DNA from: Cellulosimicrobium sp. CUA-896
GTDB lineage: Bacteria; Actinomycetota; Actinomycetes; Actinomycetales; Cellulomonadaceae
Reading direction: 5' to 3'
Length of the DNA stretch: 64,000 bases
Assembly: GCF_001942335.1 (NCBI RefSeq)
Contig: NZ_MKKH01000044.1
Span: 1 to 64,000, forward strand
Below are positions 20,868-30,500 of the stretch, in pieces. The position numbers and the translations under genes are program-made. The notes under the pieces are model-generated. The model made no database searches. It saw nothing but the letters and a program-made list of their open reading frames with translations, and was not told the origin of the DNA. Within the stretch, counting starts at the first letter, position 1, and the number at the start of each line of letters is the position of its first letter.

Positions 20868-22876
20868 ATGACGATGCTCCTCACGCTGCCCGCGGACACC
20901 GCGCCCGTGCCGGTGAGCACGGACGTGCCCGGGGCGCTCGCCGCCGCGCCGCTGCTCGTTGTGCTGCCCCTGCTGGGTGCCGTGGTGCTGCTGCTCGCGG
21001 GCCGGCGCAGCGACCGGTGGGGCGCCTGGCTCGGCGTCGTCATGTCGGGCGCGGCGTTCCTCGTCGGCCTCGTGATGTTCGTCGCGATGCTGGGCCTGCC
21101 CGCCGACGAGCGCGTGGTCGACCAGAACCTGGGCGAGTGGATCGTCGCGGGCGGTCTCGACGTCCCGCTCGGCCTGCGCATCGACCCGCTGTCGATGACG
21201 TTCGTGCTCCTCGTGACGTTCGTCGCACGCTCATCCACGTGTACGCGGTCGCCTACATGGAGCACGACCGCGACCGGCGCCGGTTCTTCGCCTACCTCAA
21301 CCTGTTCGTCGCCGCGATGCTCGTGCTGGTCCTCGCCGACTCCTACCTCCTGCTGTTCGTCGGCTGGGAGGGCGTGGGGCTCGCGTCGTACCTCCTCATC
21401 GGCTTCTGGAACCACCGCCGCGACTACGCGGTCGCGGCGAAGAAGGCGTTCGTCATGAACCGCGTGGGCGACATCGGCCTCATCGTCGCGCTCATGCTGA
21501 TGTTCGCGGCGTTCGGCGCCGTCGACTTCACCACCGTCTTCGCGCTCGCGCCCGAGGCGTCCACCGTGCTGCTCACCGCCACCGGCCTCGCGCTGCTGCT
21601 CGCGGCGTGCGGCAAGTCCGCGCAGTTCCCGCTGCAGGCGTGGCTCGGGGACGCGATGGCCGGCCCGTCGCCGGTCTCCGCCCTCATCCACGCGGCCACC
21701 ATGGTCACCGCCGGGGTCTACCTCGTCGTGCGGTCCGCGCCGATCTTCGAGGGGGCGCCCACGGCGCAGCTCGTGGTCGTGGTCGTCGGCGCCGTGACCC
21801 TGGTCTTCGGGGCCGTCGTGGGCTGCGCCAAGGACGACATCAAGAAGGCGCTCGCGGCCTCCACGATGTCGCAGATCGGCTACATGATCCTCGCCGCGGG
21901 GCTCGGGCCGATCGGCTACGCGTTCGCGATCTTCCACCTCGTCACGCACGGCTTCTTCAAGGCGGGCATGTTCCTCGGGGCGGGCTCCGTGATGCACGGG
22001 ATGGACGACCAGGTGGACATGCGCCGGTTCGGCTCCCTGTCCCGGTACATGAAGGTCACGTTCGTGACGTTCGGGCTCGGCTGGCTCGCGATCCTCGGCA
22101 TCCCGCCGTTCTCGGGGTTCTGGAGCAAGGACAAGATCATCGAGGCCGCGTTCGTCCCGGTCGACGGCGAGCCGTGGCGCGCCTGGGTGTTCGGCGGCGC
22201 GGCGCTGGTCGGCGCGGGGATCACCGCGTTCTACATGTCCCGCCTGTTCTTCATGACGTTCGCGGGACGGCGGCGCTGGAACGACGGCAGCGGCGACGTC
22301 GAGGGGCTGCGGCCGCAGGACGGCCCGGTACGCCACCCGCACGAGTCCCCGGGGCTCATGGTGTGGCCGATGATCGTGCTGGCCGTCGGCTCGGCGGCCC
22401 TCGGCGCGGTCCTCGCCGCCGGTTCACGCTTCGTGGACTGGCTCGAGCCGGTCACCGGGCACGTGGAGCACGACGAGCCGGTGCTGCCGGTGTGGGCGCT
22501 CATCACCCTGACGCTGCTCCTCGTGGTCGCGGGCGCCGCGCTCGCGTGGCGTCGGTACGCGATGTCGTCCGTCCCGGTCCGGGCCCCGCGCGGCTCCGTG
22601 CTGACCCGCGCCGCCCGCCGCGACCTCTACCAGGACGACGTCAACGAGGCCGTCCTCATGCGGCCGGGCCAGTACCTCACCCGCTCGCTCGTGTACGCCG
22701 ACAAGGAGGTCGTGGACGGCGGCTGGCTCGGCGTCGCCGGCGCGATCGGCCGCACCGGGGAGCGGTTGCGCGGCTGGCAGAACGGCTACGTGCGCTCGTA
22801 CGGCGCGACCATGCTCGGCGGCGTCGTGGTGATCGCGGCCGTCGTGCTCGCCCTGACCACCGGCACCGGGAACTGA
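20868..22876 (+). CDS. nuoL: NADH-quinone oxidoreductase subunit L (one frameshift)
   Basis: Antiporter-like proton-pumping subunit at the distal end of the membrane arm. About 669 residues. Motifs: [94 protein letters not shown] and [20 protein letters not shown]. The frame breaks near 21224, where GTCGCACG should read GTCGGCACG ([12 protein letters not shown]). The C-terminus retains the lateral-helix region ([20 protein letters not shown]). Confidence 0.95.
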
Positions 22877-22889
22877 AAGGCGTCGGCCC

Positions 22890-24527
22890 ATGAACTCCAC
22901 ACTCCTCGACGTCCCCTGGCTCACCCTCCTCGTCGCGTGGCCGGTCGTCGGCGCCGCCGCGGTGTGGCTCACCGGCGCCGCCCGCACCCGCGGCGTCGGG
23001 TCCGGCGCGCTGCGTGCGGTGCGCGGCATCGCCCTCGGCGCGGCGCTCGTCGAGGTCGCGCTCCTCGTCGGCGCGTTCGCCGCGTTCGACGCCTCCGACG
23101 CCGGGACGCACCAGCTCACGCAGACGTCCCCGTGGATCCCGCAGATCGGCGCGAGCTGGGCGGTCGGCGTGGACGGCGTGGGCCTCGCGCTCGTGGCGCT
23201 CGCCGTCGTCCTCGTCCCGCTCGTCGTGCTCGCCGCCTGGCGCGAGCAGGACGGCGACCCGCGGCGCCTGCGTCACTACCTCGGCCTCGTGCTCCTGCTC
23301 GAGGCGTTCATGGTCGCCGTGTTCGCCGCGCGCGACGTCTTCCTCTTCTACGTGCTGTTCGAGGCCATGCTCGTCCCGGTCTACTTCATGATCGGCGGCT
23401 TCGGCACGGGAGCGCGCCGCCGGTACGCCGCGGTGAAGTTCCTGCTGTTCTCGCTCGCCGGCGGCCTGATCATGCTCGCCGCCGTCATCGCGCTGTACGT
23501 GCAGGTGCCGGTCGACCCGGCCACCGGCCTGCGTCCCGACGACGCGTTCCTCACCGCGAACCTCGTCGAGACGTTCGCCGCGAGCCCCATGCCGGTGACC
23601 ACCGAGCGGCTGCTGTTCCTCGGCTTCTTCCTCGCGTTCGCGATCAAGGCGCCGCTGTTCCCCGTCCACACGTGGCTGCCCGACGCGGCGCAGCACGCCC
23701 CTGCCGGCACGTCCACGCTCCTCGTCGGCGTCCTCGACAAGGTCGGTACGTTCGGCATGCTCACGCTGTGCCTGCCGCTGTTCCCGCAGGCGAGCGCGTG
23801 GGCGGCGCCGGCCGTCGTCGTCCTGGCCGTGGTGTCGATCCTGTACGGCGCCCTCCTGGCGATCGGGCAGAACGACCTCATGCGGCTCGTCGCGTACACC
23901 TCGGTGTCGCACTTCGGGTTCATCGTGCTCGGCATCTTCGCGTTCACGTCGCTCAGCGTCTCCGGGTCGTCGTTCTACATGGTCAACCACGGGATCTCGA
24001 CGGGTGCCCTGTTCCTCCTCGCGGGCTTCCTCGTGGCCCGGCACCCGGAGCGGTCGCAGCGCATCGACGACTACGGGGGGCTCCAGCGCGTGGTCCCCGT
24101 GCTCGCGGGGACGTTCCTCGTCGCCGGTCTGTCCGCGCTGTCGCTGCCCGGCCTGTCGACGTTCGTCAGCGAGATCATGGTGCTCGTGGGCACGTTCGCC
24201 CGGAGCCCCTGGGCCGCGCTCGTCGCCGTGCTCGGCGTGGTCCTCGCCGCGCTGTACGTGCTGCTCACGTACCAGCGCGTGTTCACCGGCGGCGTGCGTC
24301 CGGGTCTCGAGGAGCTGCCCGACCTCGGTGCCCGCGAGAAGTGGGTCGTCGCGCCGTTGGTCGTCCTCCTCCTCGTGCTCGGCTTCTACCCGGCGCCCGC
24401 GCTCCAGCTCGTGGACGAGCCGGGAGAGGTCACCGTGTCGCACCTCGTCGAGACGGGTGCCACGGAGCCGGTCGAGTCCGGGGACGTCCTCTTCAGTGCC
24501 GGTACCGAGGAAGGGAGCGGGTCGTGA
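22890..24527 (+). CDS. nuoM: NADH-quinone oxidoreductase subunit M
   Basis: Antiporter-like proton-pumping subunit, 545 residues, intact, about 14 helices. Key stretches: FYVLFEAMLVPVYFMIGGFG with the conserved Glu, FAIKAPLFPVHTWLPDAAQH with the conserved Lys, and RLVAYTSVSHFGFIVLGIFA. Its stop overlaps the nuoN GTG by 3 bp. Confidence 0.97.
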   Translation: MNSTLLDVPWLTLLVAWPVVGAAAVWLTGAARTRGVGSGALRAVRGIALGAALVEVALLVGAFAAFDASDAGTHQLTQTSPWIPQIGASWAVGVDGVGLALVALAVVLVPLVVLAAWREQDGDPRRLRHYLGLVLLLEAFMVAVFAARDVFLFYVLFEAMLVPVYFMIGGFGTGARRRYAAVKFLLFSLAGGLIMLAAVIALYVQVPVDPATGLRPDDAFLTANLVETFAASPMPVTTERLLFLGFFLAFAIKAPLFPVHTWLPDAAQHAPAGTSTLLVGVLDKVGTFGMLTLCLPLFPQASAWAAPAVVVLAVVSILYGALLAIGQNDLMRLVAYTSVSHFGFIVLGIFAFTSLSVSGSSFYMVNHGISTGALFLLAGFLVARHPERSQRIDDYGGLQRVVPVLAGTFLVAGLSALSLPGLSTFVSEIMVLVGTFARSPWAALVAVLGVVLAALYVLLTYQRVFTGGVRPGLEELPDLGAREKWVVAPLVVLLLVLGFYPAPALQLVDEPGEVTVSHLVETGATEPVESGDVLFSAGTEEGSGS

Positions 24528-26362
24528 TCGACTCCTTCGTCGCCCCCACCGTCGACTGGGCGTACCTCGCGCCGGTCCTCGTCGTGCTCGGCGCGGGCGT
24601 GCTCGGCGTCCTGGTCGAGGCGTTCGTGCCGGAGCGCGCGCGGCGCACCACCCAGGTCGTCCTCGCGCTCGCCGCGACGGCGGGGTCGTTCGCCGCCGTC
24701 GTCGTGCTCTGGCGCGACCCGGTCGTCCAGGGCCTCGACACCGGCGTCCCGGGCGTCCGCGTGCTCGGCGGCTCGATGGTCGTCGACCACTTCGGCCTCG
24801 CCGTCCAGGGCACCGTGGCGGTGCTCGCATTCCTCGCGCTGCTCGTCGTCGCGGACCGCACCTCGACGGGCCAGGACGCGTTCGCGCCGACCGCCGCGGC
24901 CGTGCCGGGCTCGCCCTACGAGGACCTCGCGCGGCGCCAGGGCCTGCAGCAGACCGAGGTGTACCCCCTCGTGCTGTTCGCCGTCGGCGGCATGATGATC
25001 TTCCCCGCGACGGGCAACCTGCTCGTGCTGTTCGTCGCGCTCGAGGTGCTGTCGCTCCCGCTCTACGTGCTGTCCGCGATGGCGCGGCGGCGCCGCCTGC
25101 TCTCGCAGGAGGCGTCCTTCAAGTACTTCCTGCTCGGCGCGTTCGCCTCGGCGCTGCTCGTCTTCGGCGTCGCGCTCGTCTACGGCTACGCCGGCTCGGT
25201 CGACCTCGCGGTGATCCAGCAGGTGGTCGCCACGGGCGAGACGCCGGTCGCCGACATGCCAGGGCTCGTGCTCACCGGGCTGCTGCTGATCCTCGCCGGG
25301 CTCCTGTTCAAGGTCGGCGCCGCGCCGTTCCACGCCTGGACGCCCGACGTCTACCAGGGCGCCCCCACGCCGATCACCGGCTTCATGGCGGCGTGCACCA
25401 AGGCGGCCGCCTTCGGTGCCCTCCTGCGCGTCCTGTACTCCGTGTCGATCGCCCTCGAGGTCGGTGCGCCCGGGGTCCGCCAGGACCTGTTCGTCGCGCT
25501 GTGGGTCGTCGCCCTGCTCACCATGGTGGTCGGGACCGTGATCGGTGCCGTGCAGACCGACGTCAAGCGGCTCCTGGCCTACTCGTCCATCGCGCACGCG
25601 GGGTTCCTGCTCGTCGGCGTCGTCGGCTTCTCGCCGCTGTCGCTGCGCGCGACGGCCTTCTACCTGCTCGTCTACGGCCTCGCGACGGTCGGGGCGTTCG
25701 CCGTCGTGACGCTCGTGCGGGAGAAGGCCCCCGCGGCGTCCGAGCGGGTCCCCGCCGCGGTCGGGACCGAAGGCGGTGCCGGCGAGAGCGGGACCGGTGC
25801 GCCCGCGGAGCCGAGCGACGCGAACGCGCTCGCGGACGTGCCGACGTCGGGAACCGGGCGCGCGGTGCCCGACGGCGGGGCGGTGCTCGGCGAGGCGACG
25901 CACCTCGCGCAGTGGGCCGGGCTCGGGCGGCGCAGCCCGTGGCTCGCGGGGGCGTTCTCCCTGTTCCTGCTCTCGATGGCCGGGATCCCGCTGACGGCCG
26001 GGTTCATCGCGAAGTTCACGGCGTTCGGCGCCGCGATCGCCGGGCCGGACGGGCAGGGCGGGGGCGCCACGTGGGTGCTCGCCGTGGTCGGCGTCCTCGC
26101 GTCCGCGGTGGCCGTGTTCTTCTACGTGCGGATCATCGTGCTCATGTACTTCACGTCTCCCGCCGAGGGCGGCGACGACACCGCCGGCGGGGCGCCGGAG
26201 GGGGCCCGGACCTCCGACGGCGGCGTGGGCGTCACCGTCGTGCGCTCGTCCGGGCCGACCGCCGTCGCGATCGCCGTGTGCGCCGTCGGCGTCCTCGTGC
26301 TGGGTGTATTCCCGTCCCCGGTTCTCGATCTGGCGGCCGAGGCGGTTAAGTTCGTCCCGTGA
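24524..26362 (+). CDS. nuoN: NADH-quinone oxidoreductase subunit N
   Basis: Third antiporter-like pump subunit, 612 residues from GTG 24524, intact. Motifs: LFVALEVLSLPLYVLSAMAR, GLLFKVGAAPFHAWTPDVYQ, GAPTPITGFMAACTKAAAFG and DVKRLLAYSSIAHAGFLLVG. A loop of about 60 residues rich in Ala/Gly/Glu/Ser (around 25720-25890) separates two helices; it is much less conserved in type than its surroundings. The stop overlaps the next gene's GTG, so the prenyl synthase belongs to the same operon. Confidence 0.96.
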   Translation: MIDSFVAPTVDWAYLAPVLVVLGAGVLGVLVEAFVPERARRTTQVVLALAATAGSFAAVVVLWRDPVVQGLDTGVPGVRVLGGSMVVDHFGLAVQGTVAVLAFLALLVVADRTSTGQDAFAPTAAAVPGSPYEDLARRQGLQQTEVYPLVLFAVGGMMIFPATGNLLVLFVALEVLSLPLYVLSAMARRRRLLSQEASFKYFLLGAFASALLVFGVALVYGYAGSVDLAVIQQVVATGETPVADMPGLVLTGLLLILAGLLFKVGAAPFHAWTPDVYQGAPTPITGFMAACTKAAAFGALLRVLYSVSIALEVGAPGVRQDLFVALWVVALLTMVVGTVIGAVQTDVKRLLAYSSIAHAGFLLVGVVGFSPLSLRATAFYLLVYGLATVGAFAVVTLVREKAPAASERVPAAVGTEGGAGESGTGAPAEPSDANALADVPTSGTGRAVPDGGAVLGEATHLAQWAGLGRRSPWLAGAFSLFLLSMAGIPLTAGFIAKFTAFGAAIAGPDGQGGGATWVLAVVGVLASAVAVFFYVRIIVLMYFTSPAEGGDDTAGGAPEGARTSDGGVGVTVVRSSGPTAVAIAVCAVGVLVLGVFPSPVLDLAAEAVKFVP

Positions 26363-27405
26363 CCTCCGTTCCCCCCGGGCCGTCCGCACGGACGACCCCC
26401 GTGACGACGACCGCCATCCCGATCCACGACCCGGAGCTGGCCGCTGCGCTGACCACCCGGCTCGAGGGCGTCGAGGTGCGGTTGCGGGACGCCGTCGCGC
26501 ACGCCGACCCGCTCGCCGACACGGCGTCGCGGCACCTGGTGAACGCGGGGGGCAAGCGGTTGCGCCCGCTGCTCACCCTGCTCGCGGCCGAGCTCGGCGA
26601 CGGCGCGCGGGCGGAGGTCGAGCAGGCGGCGGTCGTCGTCGAGCTGACGCACCTCGCGTCGCTGTACCACGACGACGTCATGGACTCCGCCCCGGTGCGC
26701 CGCGGGGCGCCGTCGGCGCACTCCGTCTTCGGGAACTCCGTCGCGATCATGGTCGGCGACCTGCTCTTCGCGCGCGCCGCCTCGACCGTGGCCGCGCTCG
26801 GCCCCGAGGCGGTGCTGATCCAGGCGGGGACCTTCGAGCGCCTGTGCCTCGGCCAGCTCCACGAGACGACGGGGCCCGGCGAGGGGGAGGACCCGGTCGA
26901 GCACTACCTCCAGGTGCTCGCCGACAAGACGGCGTCGCTGCTCTCGACGTCCGCCCGGCTCGGCGCGATGTTCGCGGGGTGCGACCGGTCGGTCGTGGAG
27001 ACCGTCGCCGCCTACGGCGAGAAGCTCGGCGTGGCCTTCCAGCTCGCCGACGACGTCCTCGACCTCGCCTCGTCCGGCGACGAGTCGGGCAAGACGCCGG
27101 GCACGGACCTGCGCGAGAAGGTGCCCACCATGCCGGTGCTGCTCCTGCGGGCGCGCGTCGCCGAGGGCGCCGCGTCCGCGGCCGACGTCGCGCTCGTCGA
27201 GCTGCTGGACTCCGACCTGTCGGACGACGCCGCGCTCGCGGACGCGGTGGCCGCCCTGCGTCGCCACGAGGTGCTCGCCGACACACGCGCGCTCGCCGTG
27301 CGGTGGGCGCGCGCCGCGGCCGCCGAGCTCGACGCGCTCCCCGACGGTCCCGTCGTGGTCGCGCTGCGCTCGTTCGCCGAGGCCCTGGCGGACCGCGCCG
27401 CCTGA
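26359..27405 (+). CDS. Long-chain polyprenyl diphosphate synthase (probable menaquinone side-chain synthase)
   Basis: Trans-isoprenyl diphosphate synthase that elongates with IPP. 348 residues. The substrate-binding stretch GGKRLRPLLTLLAAEL leads to the first Asp-rich motif in LYHDDVMDSAPVRRGAPS; the second is FQLADDVLDL, followed by KTPGTDLREK. GTG 26359 overlaps the nuoN stop; an in-frame GTG at 26401 is an alternative start. Neighbourhood with men and nuo genes argues for the menaquinone tail (heptaprenyl to nonaprenyl length) rather than carotenoid precursors. The exact chain length cannot be read from the sequence. Confidence 0.93.
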   Translation: MTSVPPGPSARTTPVTTTAIPIHDPELAAALTTRLEGVEVRLRDAVAHADPLADTASRHLVNAGGKRLRPLLTLLAAELGDGARAEVEQAAVVVELTHLASLYHDDVMDSAPVRRGAPSAHSVFGNSVAIMVGDLLFARAASTVAALGPEAVLIQAGTFERLCLGQLHETTGPGEGEDPVEHYLQVLADKTASLLSTSARLGAMFAGCDRSVVETVAAYGEKLGVAFQLADDVLDLASSGDESGKTPGTDLREKVPTMPVLLLRARVAEGAASAADVALVELLDSDLSDDAALADAVAALRRHEVLADTRALAVRWARAAAAELDALPDGPVVVALRSFAEALADRAA

Positions 27406-27425
27406 GGCCCCGGGCCGGGTGCCGG

Positions 27426-27479
27426 GGGGAGTTCTCCCCATGGGCCGCCCGGGAGGATCCGCTGACGTGCGGCTATCCT
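27426..27479 (+). promoter_or_regulatory. Palindrome and -10 element of the Ig-like/MoxR/FHA/EssC-like operon
   Basis: GGGGAGTTCTCCCCAT at 27426-27441 is the first of three copies of GGGGA-N4-TCCCCAT in the window. A good -10 hexamer, TATCCT, lies at 27474-27479, 33 bp after the last T of the palindrome; in the other two copies this distance is 23 bp, one helical turn less. The start codon is about 100 bp further on. Operator function is inferred. Confidence 0.55.
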
Positions 27480-27577
27480 CGTGTGCGCGACCGGTGCGCG
27501 CTGCCCGGAGAGACGGTGAAACGGCCAGGCGGCGGAGGGGGCACGGTCGGCCGTCGACCCGTCATCCCGGAGGATCC

Positions 27578-30500
27578 GTGGGCTTCCTGTCGCGCCTGAA
27601 CGACAACCGCCGCACCGTCGCATCGGTGAGCACCGTCTCGGTGTTCTCGACGGCGGTCGTGGGGCTCGCCCTCTTCTCCGACGGCGAGGCGACGGCGGAC
27701 GTCGAGCTCAACGACTCGGGCGTGTGGGTCACGAAGACGTCGGCCGGCCTGCTCGGGCGGTTCAACTACGAGTCCCAGGCGCTCGACGGCTCCCTCGTCG
27801 CCGGCAGCGCGTCGTTCGACGTGCAGCAGCAGGAGGGGCGCGTGCTCCTCGACGACGGCGGCACGAGCACGGCCTCGCCCGTCGACGTCGCCCACCTGGA
27901 GCTGAGCGGGCAGGTGCGCCTGCCGGCCGGGGCGCAGGTCGCGTCCGGCGGTGCGACGACGGCGGTCCTCGACGGCGAGGAGGGCCTGCTGTGGGTGCTG
28001 CCCTTCGACGCCGCGACCGCGTTCGACGAGGAGGAGACGGAGCCGGTCGCGGAGCTCGGCGGCGACGGGGAGCTCGCGGTGTCCCGCGACGGGACCGTGT
28101 TCGCCGTGGTGCCGTCGACGGGCACGCTGGTGACCGTCGAGACGGATGCGGCGGGCGAGCCCGACGGGGACCCGCGCGAGTCGTCCCTCCCGGTGAGCAC
28201 GGGGGCGGACGTCGACGTCACGGCCGTCGGCGACGAGCCGGTCGTCCTCGACCGCTCCGGCGGGCAGCTCGTCCTGCCGGGTGGGGAGGCGGTGACGCTC
28301 GACGGCGCCGAGCAGGCGGCGCTCCAACAGCCGTCCGCGGCGTCCGACGCTGTCGTCGTGGCCACGACGACCGGCCTCGTGTCGCAGCCGCTCGGCGGCG
28401 GCGACGCGCAGGTGCGCCGCGCCGAGGGCGTGCCGTCGGCGCCGGTGCAGCTCGACGGCTGCACGTACGCGGCCTGGTCGTCGACGGGCCAGGTGATCCG
28501 CGACTGCCCCGGCCCGGACGACGACGTCGACAAGCGGCTCGAGGGCGTGGACCCGCAGGCGCGCCTGGAGTACCGCGTGAACCGCCACGTCGTCGTGCTC
28601 AACGACCTGTCCGCGGGCACGCTGTGGATGGCCGCGGACGAGTACGAGAAGGTCGAGGACTGGGACCTCGTCATCCCCGAGGAGGCCGAGGGCGAGGAGT
28701 CCGACGCCGAGCTGACCAACCCCGAGCAGGTGGACCAGTTCCTCGCCGACCGCTCGCAGCCCAACCGCCCGCCGCAGCCGAAGGACGACGCGTTCGGCGC
28801 CCGGCCCGGCCGCACGACGGTGCTCCCGGTGCTCGCGAACGACGTCGACCCCGACGGCGACGTGATGACGGCCTCCCTCGCGGGCGAGTCGCCGGCGAAC
28901 GCGACGGTCCAGCAGATCCTCGGCGGCGCGGCGCTGCAGGCGGTCGTGCCGGAGGGCGCGGAGGGCACGCAGGGCTTCCGGTACTCCGTCTCCGACGGTC
29001 GTGGCGGCGTCGCCGAGGCGGCGGTGTCGCTGAAGATCTCGCCGTGGGGCGAGAACGCCCCGCCGGAGCCCACGGGCGACCCGGTGCTCAAGGTCGAGCA
29101 GGGCGGGACCGCGACCATCAAGGTCCTGCCGTTCTTCCGCGACCCCGACGGCGACGACCTGTACCTCGCCTCGGCGGCCGCGACCGTTCCCGGCGACGAC
29201 GTGCGCTCGCGCCCGGACGGCTCGGTGGAGTTCCGCGACGGCGGCGGCTCGACGGGCCGCAAGATCGTCACGCTGTCGGTCGCCGACGGCCTCGGGGGCG
29301 TCGCGGAGGGCAAGCTGCTCGTCGACGTCGTGCCCGGACCGCAGCCCCCGATCCCCGTGAGCGACCACGTCGTCGTGCCCGCCGGGCAGCCCGTCACGGT
29401 GGAACCGCTGCGCAACGACAGCGACCCCAACGGCGACGAGCTGCGCCTGGCCTCCGTCTCGGAGTCCGCGCCCGCCGAGATCACGCCGAACTACGACGCG
29501 GGCACGTTCACGTTCGTGTCCAACGAGCCGCGGTCGTACGACCTCACCTACCAGGTGACCGACGGCCCCAACGCGGCGACGGGCCTCGTGCGCGTCGACG
29601 TGCTGCCGCCGTCGGCCGCCGCGGGGGCGCCGATCGTCGTCGCCGACACCGCGCTGCTGCCCACGGGCGGCTCGACGCTCGTCGACGTCCTCGCCAACGA
29701 CACCGACCCGGCGGGCGGCGTGCTCGTCGTCCAGTCGGTGCGCGTGCCCGCGGACGCCGGCATCTCCGTCGCGGTGCTCGCGCACCAGATGCTGCGCGTC
29801 ACCGAGATCCGGCGTCTCGACGGCCCGGTCACGGTCGAGTACACGGTGTCGAACGGGACGGAGACGTCGACCGGCCAGGTCCGCGTCGTCCCCGTGCCGG
29901 CGCCGACGCGCCTCCAGCCGCCGAACGCCGTCGCCGACGAGGTGACCGTGCACGCGGGCGACATCGTGACGATCCCGGTGCTGAGGAACGACACGCATCC
30001 CGACGGGCTCGAGCTGTTCCTCCAGCCGGACCTCGAGCAGGACGTCGACCCGGCGCTGGGCGAGGCGTTCGTCTCCGAGGACACGCTGCGCTTCCGCGCG
30101 GGCTCCGAGGCGGGCACGGCGTACGCGATCTACCGGGTGCGCGACGCCAACGGGCAGGAGGACTCCGCCCAGGTGACGATCCGCATCCGCGACGGCGAGG
30201 ACAACGCGCCGCCGCAGCCGCGCGAGGTCGAGGCCCGCGTGCTCTCGGGCGCGAGCGTGCGGATCGACATCCCGCTGCACGGCATCGACCCCGACGGCGA
30301 CTCGGTCCAGGTGACGGGCATCGCGTCGCCGGCGTCGAAGGGCACGGCGAGCCTCGTCGACGGCTTCGTCGAGTACGCGGCGTCGGAGAACGCGACCGGC
30401 CTCGACACGTTCACCTACTCGGTGCTCGACGCGCGGGGAGCCACCGCCACCGGGACCGTCCGGGTGGGCATCTCGCGCCCGGGGGAGACCAACCAGCCGC

